In this document: piece by piece, positions 34,024 through 46,123 of the stretch | Numbering within the stretch: the first letter of the stretch is position 1 | Layout of the letters: each line of letters opens with the position of its first letter | Assembly (NCBI GenBank): GCA_020205615.1 | Contig: CM035153.1 | Span: 94,082,792-94,146,791 of the forward strand | Length of the DNA: 64,000 bases | Reading direction: 5' to 3' | Source: Panax quinquefolius | Taxonomy: Eukaryota > Streptophyta > Magnoliopsida > Apiales > Araliaceae | The notes under the pieces: generated by a model | The model's database searches: none | The model's input: the letters and a program-made list of their open reading frames with translations, nothing else | What the model was told of the DNA's origin: nothing | Position numbers and translations under genes: made by a program

Positions 34024-34063
<40 letters not shown>
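34024..34063. repeat. (TA)n microsatellite in C 5' LTR
   Basis: About 20 TA units. The shorter counterpart in the 3' LTR is near 50646-50672. Confidence 0.9.
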
Positions 34064-34068
<5 letters not shown>

Positions 34069-34945
34069 TCTTCTATATATTTACATTTCCGATCCCCCAT
34101 GGAGTTGCTTCGTGGTGGCTGATCATGTCTGTATATATATAACTGCTTATTGCTTTCCATACAAATTGCAATATCATGTGAGCCTAGGAATCATGTGATC
34201 ACAGATTCATTCTACTGAATCTAGATTCGGTTCCCATGATGGACATTTTCTGGCTAAGCAACTTGTACATTATTTTATAGTGTATGAGTTTCCTTGGATG
34301 GCTATCATGCCCGTGAGGAGTTCGGCATTGCTGTAAATTATTTTCTCGAGAATGCTTCGCATCTCAAAAATAAAAGCAAACAAGCCGGACATTTAATAAT
34401 AAAATGGAAGTATGAAAATGTCTCAATTCCTATTGAGCACAGGGTTTGAAAAACCTCTTTTACAAAAAAACTTCATTGCTATCTTGTGGTTAAAATTGGA
34501 TTTTTCTAATAAAATTCAAACCCTTGTATATAGGTGCGAACAAGGCCTCGCACTACTTTCAAATAATTGCACATTGATCAACTCACACACACACACACAT
34601 ATTCATATAACAATTTCTTTGAAAAGTGGCGGTCACCGTGCTAACACGGATGTCGGGGGGTGCCTAACACCTTCCCTCCGCATAATCAAGCCCCCGGACC
34701 CAAAATGAATCTCGATTTCACAAACCCGTTTGGCAGTGTCAAATCACTGGGTCAATGTGCAAACCTTTTTGGTTGCGTTGGTGCAACCAGATAAATACAC
34801 CAATTGGCGACTCTCAAAGTCAATCGTCGACATTATACATGTCGGACCTTTTTCACTTGTTTTTTCAGACAAATCTCACATTAACATGAGAACACCAAAA
34901 GACAAGTAACGAAAACGGACACTCAAAAATCCCGGTGTCTACAGG

Positions 34946-34963
34946 TGGCGACTCTGCTGGGGA
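34946..34963 (+). other. primer-binding site of C
   Basis: TGGCGACTCTGCTGGGGA, two bases after the LTR end. This is not the initiator-Met type used by B, D, E and H. I recall this sequence from Tat/Ogre-like elements (tRNA-Arg assignment from memory, unverified). Confidence 0.8.
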
Positions 34964-35693
34964 CTCCAGCAAGAGGGCTTAAGCCGCTATTACAAGCTTT
35001 TCAAAATTGTTATATGCTTGTGTGTGATTGTTGCATTTATATTTCTGATAAATGTGTACGAATGCATATTACTAACTGCACTGCTAAATATCTATCTGTG
35101 ATATTAGTGCTTCGCACATATTAGTGCTTCGTACATGTCATTATTTTGCATAAACAGTGAGACACGTTGTATGTGAATGTATGTTATGTGGTCCCTCCAT
35201 CAGGAGGCTATCCTGTCGGTGTTTGATTACTTGACCCGTGGGAAGAATAATTCCCCGGGGCTCAGGAAAGGCACCACTCAGATTCGCTCCAGTTGAACGA
35301 CCGGATTAACTTCCCGTCAAGTAGATTGCGATGATCTGGGAACCTTCATGCCAAAAATCCGCGAGAATAACCTAAGATAGGTCAGCCTCTGATAAACCAA
35401 ATGGAAAGGGAAGTCTCTTCATACTTTCCCATTTAATTACTTGTAATTTCAATTACTTGTCAATCTCAATGTAAAGGAAAATATGAAGAATATGTGTAAA
35501 TGCATATTAGGGCTTTACATGCTATTAAATGACACCCATTTTGCAGGATAATATTCCTAAAATGGACACGTTATGATAACATGTAAAATTTTTATACATT
35601 TCCCTAAGACTAAACTACATAAGTTTTTGTAGGGAAACAATTGATCATATTTCCCGTTCAAAGTCTAAAAGGGCATTAAGCCCACAGTCAAAT
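34964..35693 (+). other. C leader
   Basis: About 730 bases between the primer-binding site and the first gag ATG. No ORF or RNA gene recognised. Confidence 0.6.
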
Positions 35694-38307
35694 ATGGATA
35701 AAAGTGCTAAGTCTGATCCAACTCCTGTCTCTCGCGAGGTGTTCGAAAGATTAAGCTATCAAATGACAGAGTTGGCTGTTATGCTCAAAGAACTACACCA
35801 ATCTACTCAAGGTATACAAATACCCATCCACACAAAATCCCCTGCACATGGAGGAACCTAGGGCTAAACAATGCCTACTCAATTCGAGTCATTCATACCA
35901 GGGGTAGTCAGGGTATTAGCAAAAAGATGGAAACCCAGATACTTAAACCTCATTCCAATAAAGAGATCACAAATCTCAAGGATGATCGAGAAACTGGGGA
36001 TCTAAGAAAGAAAGTCCAACAAATGGAAGAGCCCATCCGATCAATCAAAGGGATTGGAAATTATGGGAGTGTCAACTATTCAGATCTCTGCATATTCCCA
36101 GGGGATCGATATCCTACCAAATTCAAAGTCCCAGAGTTTGAAAAGTACAATGGGGCAGGCGATCCATATACGCACCTAAAAGTGTACATTGGCGAACTGG
36201 GGTCTTTAGCTTAAGATGAAAGCCTCAGAATGCAACTTTTTCAAAAGAGTCTCAGCGGAGAGGCTAAAGCCTGGTATGCTCGATTTGACAATGCTAAAAT
36301 CCACAACTGGGAAGACTTGACCCACCCCTTTCTAAATCAGTACAGTTTTCAGTCACAAATGGCACCGGATCGATACCAAGTGACTAAAGTCAAAAAGAAA
36401 AGTACTGAATCTTTTCGAGAATATGCCCAAAGGTGGAGACATCTAGCAGCGCAAGTCATTCCATCAATGACAAAAGCTAAGATGGTAATGACGTTTATTG
36501 ATATCCAAGAGGCTCCGTACTACGAAAGGATCCTAGCAGGCATAGGAAATCCCTTCTCAGAAATGATCAAACATGGCAAAATAGCAGAGATGGGCTGAAG
36601 GAAGGCAAGATTAAAGACTTCACTGCCTTGGAAGCAGTCGCCAAGAATATACAGACTGGCAAGTACGCGAACGATCCCAAGGGGGTACCCGATAAAGGCA
36701 GTGAAGATGTATCCCTTGTTGTACAGGGGCAAGCTAGTAGACCAACCAACAGTTCCCCCATTTGGAAAAAGCGAGACAATCTGCCATTTCAACAACAGGC
36801 TGCATTTAACCAATTCCAGAATAGAAAAGAAAATTTGAGAGAACGGAAAATCGGGTGTTCACTCCATTGGGCGATTCTCTTGAAAATGTTTTAGCGATAT
36901 TGATGAATCATAAGCAAATTACCGAACTAGCTCCACCTCTGGAACCAGGGAGCAAAAGATACAATCCAAGCCACAGATGTGCTTACCACTCAGGGTCTCC
37001 AGGACATGATACGGAAGATTGTTGGTCCTTAAAGCATAAAATTCAAAATTTGATCGAAGTGGCGATTGTGGTCCAAAGAACTCGATCAAAAAATGTCAAC
37101 ACCAACCTTACATCAAAAAGATGATGCGGAAGAAGTAAACATGATCGGGTCAGGAAGCACTGAAATATATCCAATTCGTAAATGCATACAAAGGATAGAG
37201 GACAACCCCCAAAGGCACAGAGCAGATGTCATAAAATGGGAAAACTCGGAGGAGGGTATGATAGTAATGCAAAAGTTAGAGACAATCCAGAATCAAGTAA
37301 ATCTGCTAGTTAAGCTAATAGTGCGCCAACATCAGGATACGAGGCATTTCTTCACTCAACTATCAGAAGGCCAAGAAAAGGGGGATGATAAAATTGCTAG
37401 CAAACCTCGCCAACAGAAAAATTGCTTGGGGGAATGCGAACTCTCAAAGAAGAAAGATCAAACAACTTCCACAAGAGTCCAAAAATTCACCCCTCTAAGC
37501 AAATCCAATGAAGAAATGCTACATTTTATGATAAGCGAAGGAAGGGTTACTGAGTTGCTGCCTCCTGTAAATCCCAAGATAAAGAGCTATGATTCCACCA
37601 AGATAAGTCTCTACCATTCTAATTCACTTGGACATATGACTGAGGAATGTTAGGCTTTGCGACATAAAATCCAGGATATCATTGAAAATGGAGAGCTAGA
37701 GATAGTAATTCCCATGACCAAAAAAGGCAAAAAGGCAATAAAAAGCTTAAGATGTCCACTCGAGACAGGTAGTTCAAATAAGGTGAAGGCTATGAGCGAT
37801 AATCCTGGAAGAACACAAGATGGTGAAATCCTAATGCAGGAAATGATAGAAGAGACAAGGGAATTCTCGAAGGATATTCTTTCGCTAACATCAAACATCT
37901 TCTGGTCCAAAGATATCAACCACGCTCCTGATTTTATCAACTTGGATGCTGCGAAGGAAATACTGATCCTTTCCAAGGAAGAAAAAGCAAAAAAGGAAAA
38001 TTCCTTGCTAGAAATGTGACGACAGTTCGAGGCAGATTTCATGGTCGAATCCTCTCAAGCCCAGGAAAAGTGTGCAGGAACAGATGAAAGAAAAGGTAGC
38101 GAGGTTGTCGGGGAAACCAACCCATCAAAGAATCAAGATTTCATACCTTTTTGCGATGGGTCCAGCTCAAGCATCCTTGAAGAATGTATTGAACCTAGAA
38201 GAGATCAAGTTATGGCCATAAGTGAAGACATTCAAAACCAAGAAGTAACCTCTGTCGCGAGCCTTGAAGGCAACACAGCCACTAACGACTGGACAACCAG
38301 GCCTTAA
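35694..38307 (+). pseudogene. C gag (Tat/Ogre-like), with duplicated C-terminal module
   Basis: Start ATG at 35694 (MDKSAKSDPTP). The first 55 codons end in a TAG, then frames change. Capsid-like core at 35927-36598: YSDLCIFPGDRYPTKFKVPE, FEKYNGAGDPYTHL, SLSGEAKAWYARFD, FREYAQRWRHLA. A TAA at 36212 stands where Gln is expected and a one-base shift occurs near 36595. The C-terminal module FTPL...CAYHSGSPGHDTEDC then WSLKHKIQNLIE (36855-37070) is repeated at 37478-37690 as FTPLSKSNEEML...LYHSNSLGHMTEEC, then a stop in place of Trp, and ALRHKIQDIIE. The second copy has lost its first Cys. Further stop (TGA) at 38017. Gag would form the particle. Confidence 0.85.
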
Positions 38308-38404
38308 CTAGCCAAAAAGATGTAGATCTAGGGGATAAAGTTGCGAGTTCCAGAAGATGTTGGGACAGTATCACTTCTTTCACAATATGCTTTTTATTTT
38401 CCAT

Positions 38405-38515
38405 GCATAGAAAAAAAAAGAAAAAAAGAAAAAAAGAAAAAAAGAAAAAAAGAAAAAAAAACAAAAGAAAAGAAAAAAAGAAGTAAAAGAAAGAAAAAAA
38501 TCAAAAAAAACCAAA
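38405..38515 (+). repeat. (GAAAAAAA)n-like A-rich tract
   Basis: A purine-only stretch just after gag in C, with an octamer-like rhythm GAAAAAAA at the start. Low complexity only; the ORFs through it are spurious. Confidence 0.85.
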
Positions 38516-38889
38516 AATCAAATCATTCAGGTTTTAGCTCATCAAGCCTGAACTACGAAAGACATGATCTCCCCTCTTCAATGGGAGTACGTAGGCAGCC
38601 ATTTATGGTGCGGTCGAACCAAACAAACATTCCCAAAACAAACATTTCCCAAACAAACACTCATCAAACTGTTTATCTTATCAAGTAGGAACTATGCATA
38701 CCTGATCTCCCACACTTACGGGAGTACGTAGGCAACCACCACTGGTGCGGTCAAACCCTCAACAGAGACGTCCAAATCCAAACGTCGATCTCAAGAACCA
38801 CCCTCCAAGTCAGCGACCTATGTGAAGAAGACCCAACAACACTGCAATGTCATTCCATCAAATCTGACACAAATCCCAGAAAGGAAGAA
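38516..38889 (+). other. C region after gag, with two GGGAGTACGTAGGCA blocks
   Basis: Two diverged blocks about 125-130 bases apart (near 38565-38615 and 38700-38755). Each has ATCTCCC...GGGAGTACGTAGGCA followed by GGTGCGGTC, with CTCCC/GGGAG arms able to fold. No ORF. D is inserted at 38895. Confidence 0.6.
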
Positions 38890-38894
38890 ACAAC
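38890..38894. repeat. target-site duplication of D (ACAAC)
   Basis: ACAAC before D and at 47279-47283 after it; perfect. Confidence 0.92.
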
Positions 38895-40755
38895 TGAAAG
38901 TAGTATGCACACAAGCCAATCATGTTTGATGATTAAGCATATACTTTGTAACAATCTTATTCATTTATTAATAAAAAGTATTAATTTATTAAAGACTTTT
39001 AATTATCTACATGATGCTGTTTTATAATATGTGATAAACCAATAGTTTTAAGCAATGCTTTTAGAATAATGATGATGATCATTCTAATGAGATCTAAATT
39101 CTTAGAAAGCTTAAAACTAAAATAGTTCCCAATCATTAGATTACTAAATTGGGGATTAGTGAATTTGGATAGATTGGTACATACGTTGCTTGCTCATTGG
39201 ATGAGGATGATTGATCTCATGATCATTTGTGTGGAGACACTAAAGCAAGTATGTAGGTGCTTATTAGAGAATAAGTTCATCGAACATGTGGCTCGCTAAG
39301 GAATACCTAATGGAGTTTTACTTACCTGTCAATAGGAATTCTCAGAGTGATAGTAGTACAAGTGATCCTTGGACTTGATCATCATAGTATCTTGTGTATG
39401 ATGAGTTATACTTTGACTTATTCCTTAAGACCCTTAGGGTATATCAAAGGGTATGCTTGGGTATAATAAGTTGTATACATGGAGATAATGTATGATCAAT
39501 AAAGAATCTACCACTTCTATTAAAAGAAGAGAAATGTCCTATGTGATTCGATAAATGACATCCCAAGAGTCCTTGGTTAAGGCATAATGAAATTAGAAAG
39601 GAGTTTCTAATTTGCATTATTTGGAGTTGTGCATTTAAGAGTCGAAAATACGATATAATTAAATAAAATAAGACTTGAGCGAAGAATTTTATGTCTTATA
39701 TTTAATTGGGACATTGTATGGTGGAAGGATTGAATTGCATTTGCAGTAACTATTTACTCAAAGGTTCTTTTATGATTAATGTTGAAATCTATATTATCCG
39801 GAAAGTCGTTGATCGCTAGGGAGGCTTATCCCTATCAGAATAAATATTATTTATTTAAATAAATTAATTGTTTAATTTATTTATTTAAATAAGATTAAAA
39901 TTGTTCTTTTGATTTATTCACAACCTAGGTTTAATATGGAGAACCTAAAGGGTCACACCATAAAAGGAAGAATAATTATTTAAGAAGTTAATGGCATAAT
40001 CGTAATAATATGTTATATATATTTAATTTAATCTATGGTGATAGAATAAATTAAATAGCTTAATATTTATTATTTAATATTTTAGAAATATTAAATATAA
40101 TTTAATAAGAGGAGTCTTATTAATATTATTACAATTATTATTATTATTTTAATTTCTAAAAGAGTTTAGGAATTAATTTAATATAAGTACTCTCATTTAT
40201 TCCTAATTGGATTAGGAAGGAAAATTAGTTAAAGGAGTTTAATTAATTATCCCTAATAAGATTAGGAGCCCTTTAATTAAAAAGGGTTTAATTAAATAAT
40301 ACCTTATTTTAATAGGGTTACTTGATATCTTTATAAGAGGAGTCTTATATCAGATATTAATGTGACGATATAATTCCAATGGTTGGAGAGTACGCTCCTT
40401 TTATATAGAGATAGAAAAACTAGGGTTTAGCCAACCACCCATCTTCTTGAATCCTTCTTCTTCCTTGGTGGATCACCTCTAGAGGCCAAACACTTGGGTG
40501 GCTAACGTTGATCAAAGGAAGTAACCAAACCCGGTGGATTCATGTTGAATGCGAAAAGGATTGGAGGTTAACTTGTACCTGAGGAAGCTCAGATCTTCAA
40601 GGGTATGTTTCTTATTCATCTTTTTCGTTTAATTAATAATTGTGCATAAAGGGTGATCCGGGTATATGGTTTGTAAAATTTTTAAACTTTGATTTTTCCA
40701 CGTTTCCGCTTATTTTTGCAATTTGATTGCGTTCATGAATATTACAAACCTAACA
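38895..40755 (+). repeat. D 5' LTR
   Basis: 1861 bp. Matches F (62092-63973, reversed) along its length and the 3' LTR except for a 730-base block (39363-40092) missing there. TATA box at 40402-40408. Confidence 0.93.
40402..40408 (+). promoter_or_regulatory. TATA box of D 5' LTR
   Basis: TATATAG in CTCCTTTTATATAGAGATAG. In the 3' LTR the same place reads CTCCTTTTCTATAGAG, and F reads CTCATAGAAAAGG (minus), so both others have lost it. Confidence 0.6.
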
Positions 40756-40756
40756 G

Positions 40757-40769
40757 TGGTATCAGAGCC
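40757..40769 (+). other. primer-binding site of D (tRNA-iMet type)
   Basis: TGGTATCAGAGCC, one base after the LTR end; a full match to the usual initiator-Met motif. Confidence 0.92.
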
Positions 40770-41091
40770 AAACTTTTATGTGAATTATTATTTGTTTGAT
40801 TTGATATGTATATTGATATGTGTTTAGAACAATTTAATTGGGCATAATTTATTATATAAAGTTTAATATAAAAAAAACGAAAATCAAAAGTTATCATGAA
40901 TCGTTATTTAATTCAAGAATTGCTATGAATGATGAATGTTTTTCAAAAGCTGCATCATGTTCCTTCAGTATATAAAGTTTTTTTTTTATTCCGTGATTCA
41001 TGTGATTCAAATGAATCAGGACCATCTGATTTCAATTTCAAGTATTCACGTGTATACTAACATGGATTCATTGCAGAGATAATTATTTTGT

Positions 41092-41145
<54 letters not shown>

Positions 41146-41224
41146 CATTATATATGATATATATATATAATAACCATGTTAGCTAATTAATTACGGAAAT
41201 CTAAGGAAGTAAATGATAGTCGGG

Positions 41225-41263
<39 letters not shown>

Positions 41264-43120
41264 TTATATATATATATATATATAATATTCAGTAATTATT
41301 TTATGATTAAAATAAAAAGTTTATTTTAATTTTAAAATAAAAGATTTATTTTAATATTAAAATAAAAGAGTTTATTTTAATTTTAAAATTAAATTTCATA
41401 CTAATTAATTAGAGTTGGAATTGGATTCCATGATAACTAATTGGAGTTGAAATTGGATTTTATTTTTCCTTAAATAAAGGAGTTTATTTAGATATGAAAT
41501 AAGATTTCATATTATTCAAAATAAAAGAGTTTATTTGTGAATAGGAAATAGAATCCGTATTTCCTTAAATAAAGAAGTTTATTTAGATATGAAATAAGAT
41601 TTCATATTATTCAAAATAAAGGAGTTTATTTGTGAATAGGAAAGAGAATCAAGTGTTTCCTTTTATAAAGGAGTATTTTTTTTACATGGAATTAGATTAC
41701 ATAATTAATTAAAATAAAGGAGTTTATTTTGATTAAAGATTTTGATTAAAATAAAATAGTTTATTTTATTCAAAATTGGACAAATTAAAATAAAATAGTT
41801 TTATTTTGATTTAAATTTGGATTAAAATAAAGGAGTTTATTTTGATTCAAAAATAGATTTTATACTAACTAAATTTTCCCATTAAATGATATCAATATAT
41901 ATATTGAATGTTTATTATTCATCAAATGAATGCTATGTATTGATGCATATGGTGATATGTATGATAATAAATGGGATTGATTATGGACTATTGACCAATG
42001 TGATTGGATTTTATTTTAGTTGGATGCATGAATGTATGGGTTTTATTAAATGGGGTCTGCGTACCTCGTCTTCTCTAATTTTTCTTAATGTAAATTCTAT
42101 CTCCCTCCTATGTACTTTCCCTTGACTTCTGATCAAGGCTTCTATTTATTTTAAATAGTTTTGTAATAGGAATAGTTAGAATTAATTTTGAAGAATTGGA
42201 GATCAAGGAGCAAGGAGCGCTTGAAGACCCGTTTGTAATGGAGCCCGGGTTTAAATGTAATAGTTATATTTAAATATTAATTCTTGCACCCCTGGGGTTT
42301 GACCTTTTGGTTCACTTGGTGGCTCTAGTGAACCAAACTAGAATAAAAGTCCATAATCAATCCGGGTAGAATATAGTATTCTATATGTGCATGCTTATAC
42401 TATATATATTATATATTATGCAAACATGCTTCGCATGTTCATTAATACGACGCGTATTTTATATGTATATGCATACTGGCGCTTAAACAAGATGAGACAT
42501 TTTAATAACAAACCCTCAAATTTTTATATTAAGTCCTAAGCGCTCAAAGATATTTGGAATATCGAACGTAAGCTTTCTAGCATGATAAAATTAATAGAGT
42601 ATTAAATATTTAATATGAGTTTGTTGTGTCACCACAAGGCAAGTATTAAGTATTTAAGATGTTAATTTATCACATTTGATGCTTATAAAGAAAATTGAAC
42701 AATATTGTTTTGTTGTGTCACCACAAGGATGATATTTTTCTTTTTGAATATATGGAGTGCTAGGTCGGACTTAACTTGGATAATTTTGATTCTGGATGTG
42801 CCACCACTGATCAAAATAATCTAAGAGGCAAAAGAAAAGGAGTTGCATAGTTGATGTAATTGACAAAAGTTGTCTACCTATTTATTTATATATAGTTTGT
42901 TGTGTCACACACAAGGCTATATACATTTGAAATGGGATCCTTATTCTCAATAGCAAATCTTTAATTAGATTTTTGCCGAACTATATAAGTGATGGTAATA
43001 TAGTTTGCAGAAAATAGTGGGAGATACTAATTTAAAACAAGACCTAAATTATTTTGGTAATTAATAAAAGAATGTATGTTAAAATGTTGTTAATTACAAA
43101 TTCATTTACGTAATTTTACA
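40770..43120 (+). other. D leader, about 2.35 kb, with microsatellites and AT-rich repeats
   Basis: Holds (TA)n at 41094-41143 and 41226-41284, a repeat block at 41325-41850 and a unique part at 42180-43120. The ORF at 41886-42125 shows no domain. In 42590-42920 TGTTGTGTCACcACAAGG recurs three times, about 90-190 bases apart. No gene is supported. Confidence 0.6.
41325..41850. repeat. AAATAAAGGAGTTTATTT repeat block in D leader
   Basis: The near-palindrome AAATAAAGGAGTTTATTT recurs about ten times with small changes. A larger unit of about 100-110 bases (41460-41565 and 41565-41670) is duplicated. Confidence 0.7.
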
Positions 43121-43916
43121 ATGTCTAAATTACTATCATCTGCTAAACATATTAGATGTTATTTATCCAAACAGTATTAAGCGGATTGGTTAAGAAATTT
43201 GAGAATAGTTCTCATGGTTTGAAAAGTTATCTTATGTCCTTAATACGCCTATCCTCGAATGGTTGCATAATAATGCCTCGAGGAAGACATTGCTACTTTT
43301 AGAAAGTGGCAAGATGATGCACAATTGGCTCAATGCATCATGCTCACATCCTTGAGTAACGAGCTTCAACGTCAAGATGAAACTATGGATGATCCTACTA
43401 TATTCCCGCACATCAAGTAGTTAATGGTGAGGAAAGTAGGGGTGATAGATATCGAGATATCTAAGGAGCTCTTCCGATCTAGAATGGCCAATGGCACTAT
43501 AGTATGCATAAAAAGTTCTTAACATAATCAATTTGATTGATCAATTAGGATAACTGGTTTTGTCATGGATGGAGAGTTGAGCCAAGATTTGATCTTGCAC
43601 TCACCCCTAACTCCTTTCATAATTGTTGTGAATTTTTCATATAAACAAGCTAGATATCACCGTTGATTTGCTTAACATGTTGAAAAATGATGAGAGTCAC
43701 TTTCCAACCAAGAAAGACCATGTCTTACTGGTAGGGGCCAAAGCATCTTCTGAAAAGAAGATTGATTTAAAGAAGGTAAACAGAAAGGCGTGAACAAAGG
43801 ATAATAAAAACAAAATTGATATGGATAGCAAAGGAGTTTGCTTCCACTGCAATAAGCATGGACACTGGAAAGAAACTGCGAGAAGCACCTTGCAGTGGCT
43901 AACCAAAGAAGCTTAA
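43121..43916 (+). pseudogene. D gag with zinc knuckle
   Basis: The ATG at 43121 (MSKLL) is followed, with stops and shifts, by ADWLRNLRIVL (43170s), a stretch around 43250-43300 resembling TP-LEWLHNNAS, and FRKWQDDAQLAQCIM, all typical of copia Gag. The knuckle GVCFHCNKHGHWK (43833-43871) keeps three zinc ligands. The fourth Cys lies in another frame (aaactgcgag) after a one-base loss. Before it, VGAKASSEKKIDLKKVN is the usual basic linker. Confidence 0.75.
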
Positions 43917-43975
43917 TGAAGTTTCGGTTACAAATACAATTTTGTTCAAGATTTAAAATAAATTTTTCTTTAAGT

Positions 43976-44900
43976 CAAGGTTCTACTTGGATATTGGATA
44001 TCGACTTTGGTTATCATAAATATAGATTTATGAAGGGACCAAGCAGAAGTAAAAAGCTAAACAAATATAAGTAATCCTATGTGCGGAAAATGTAACAAAG
44101 GTTGCCATATTAGCCATAGAAACTTATAGTTTAGCAATGCCTATGGGCTAATCTATTAAGTCAATAAGTTGTTATTGTATTCCAGTTCTTGTTAAAAATA
44201 TTATTTCCATTTTATTGTTGGACAATGAAATCTTTGGTATTATAATTAAGAACAATTGTTCTTCTATTTATAATAATAATGTTTTGTATAGAACTGGAAT
44301 ATTACTTAATAAATTTTGTATACTTGACTTACGTGAAAATAATTTTGCATATTGAACAAATTAGTATAAGAAAAGGAGATGATCATTCAAAGAGTTGAAT
44401 GTGTGTATTTGCTAAAATACAAGTGTGAATTATTTGAAAGGTTCAAAGAATTCAGAAGTGAAACAAATTGGCAATGTATTAAGATTCTTTGATTAGATCA
44501 AGGAATAAATACTTGTGCAATAAGTTTCTAGATCATCTCAAATGGTTTTCTCATAATGGACACATCCTGATACGCAATAATTGATTGATGTATCTGAATG
44601 AAAAATCGTACCTTGTTGGACATGGTACGGTCCATAATGATTTTACCGACATTCCAAAGATCCTTCTCGGGATAATGTCCTAGAAATGGTGCGATAGATA
44701 CGTAAAATGGTAACCTCAAAATCCGCCCCAAGACTCCATAAAAGTAATGGATAGGGAGGATTCCTAATCTTAAGTATGTTAAGATAAGGGGTTGTCCAAC
44801 TTATGTGAAGAGGTTTCAAAGGATAAGCTTGGGACAAGATTTTATAAGTGTCGATTTGTGGGACATCCTAAAGTAAGTTTAGGGTATATGTTCTATAATC
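43976..44900 (+). pseudogene. D protease and integrase remnants
   Basis: The protease active site appears as STWILDIDFGYH (43981-44016), where copia elements have WILDTG; the T-G pair is lost. Between about 44330 and 44830 only scattered integrase-like reading is possible. Its end is recognisable as KCRFVGHPKVSLGYMF near 44846-44893. Many stops; no frame longer than about 60 codons. Confidence 0.6.
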
Positions 44901-45189
44901 TTAGTTAGCAAAAAGGTGTTTGTTGCAAAATACGCCTTCTAAGATAAAGATGTTTATCATTGAAGGGGCTAGTAGGAGGATTATAGATCTTGAAGAGTTC
45001 TTGATCCACAAAACACTATAAGTCAAATAAGAGGAACTCAGTAGATGTAACCTATTGTACCACAACTGAATCATAAACCGGAATAGTACATCAAGATACC
45101 TAGGAGGTATGGATTCATCATGGATGATGATGATGAGGTACGATCATAGAAGATGATGATCCAGAGTTTACATACGATGAGGTAAGAGT

Positions 45190-46060
45190 TCTAGTGTGTA
45201 CAAAAGGGTCGATTGGGGAGCGTCGTGAAATTTCTAGTATTATATGTTGATATACTATGGATAAGGAATTACATACCAATGCTACAATCAGTAAAGATAA
45301 AGTTGTCTAAACAATCCTCCATGAATGATTTGGGAAGAGTATCATTATTGGGGATGCAAATCTATATAGATAGATTTAAAAGGATGCTCAACTTAACCCA
45401 AGGAACGATATTCATTTGATGCTAAAGTCATTTACCATGGCAAACTCCAAGAGATGTCTCATGTTGATGAGCTATGGAGTGTATATCTCTTTATAGTCCC
45501 CACAGACTCTCGAAAAAGAGAGATCGCATGAGTACTATCATGTATGCAATGAAATATACAAGATCTAATGTTGATCGGTCATATTCTCGGAGAAGATCAT
45601 TTGTAAGATAGTGAAAAACATCTTAAAGTGCTTAACCAAGCACTAAGGATGTGATCATATTCATGGTGGGTCTTAATTAAAAATAGAGGGCTTAATGCAG
45701 ACTCAAGTTTTTTCAGATGCACCAAGACGATGTAAAAATCCACTTTAAGTTAAAGCGTTACCTTGAGAACATTGGTGCAGTTGAATTGGAAAGGTTCCAA
45801 ACAAAGAAAGAGTTCTTTGGTTTAGTGATAAAGACAAAGTATATAGCTATAAATGAAGTCGCAAGTTGATTGTTTGGATTAAAAGTTCATTACAAAACTA
45901 GGAATAGTTCCTAAGTCTCATCTTGGATCTAAACATGTGTTGTGGCACTTTCATTTGATTATTAGAATCATTGAAAGATGGGAAATCACTATAGAGATAG
46001 TGGACTCTCATGAACAACATTACATATCCATTAACTAAAGCTTATCCAATGCCAGGATAA
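45190..46060 (+). pseudogene. D reverse transcriptase end and RNase H remnants
   Basis: 45213-45419 reads GSVVKFLVLYVDILWIRN, NDLGRVSLLGMQIYID and RFKRMLNLTQGT, the copia RT C terminus. The YVDD catalytic pair has lost one Asp (YVDIL). Further on are YAMKYTRS (near 45545), RNase H pieces EFFGLVIKTKYIAINEVAS (near 45810) and a PLTKAYP-like end (near 46030). All would act in cDNA synthesis; none is intact. Confidence 0.75.
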
Positions 46061-46110
46061 TCGTCACTTAGAGAAGAAGAGTATGAGATACCATGACGAT
46101 TGGCTTTAGT

Positions 46111-46123
46111 GCAAGTGGGAGAT
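46111..46123 (+). other. polypurine tract of D
   Basis: CAAGTGGGAGAT directly before the 3' LTR start TGAAAG. The same tract, reversed, adjoins F at 63974. Confidence 0.88.

Larger units (their letters stand above)
32370..34943 (+). repeat. C 5' LTR
   Basis: TGTAGACACTC...GGTGTCTACA. U3 begins with a GC-rich 36-bp tandem repeat (32470-32650). TATA box at 33170-33178. The transcribed part has (TA)n-linked repeats (33590-33840) and a CA-rich run near 34590. ORFs in it (33016-33237, 33408-33970) have no domain and are considered chance. Confidence 0.92.

Noticed and set aside
38282..38688. Lys-rich / Phe-rich ORFs around the A-rich tract
   Set aside because: Low-complexity translation of an (A)n(G) tract.
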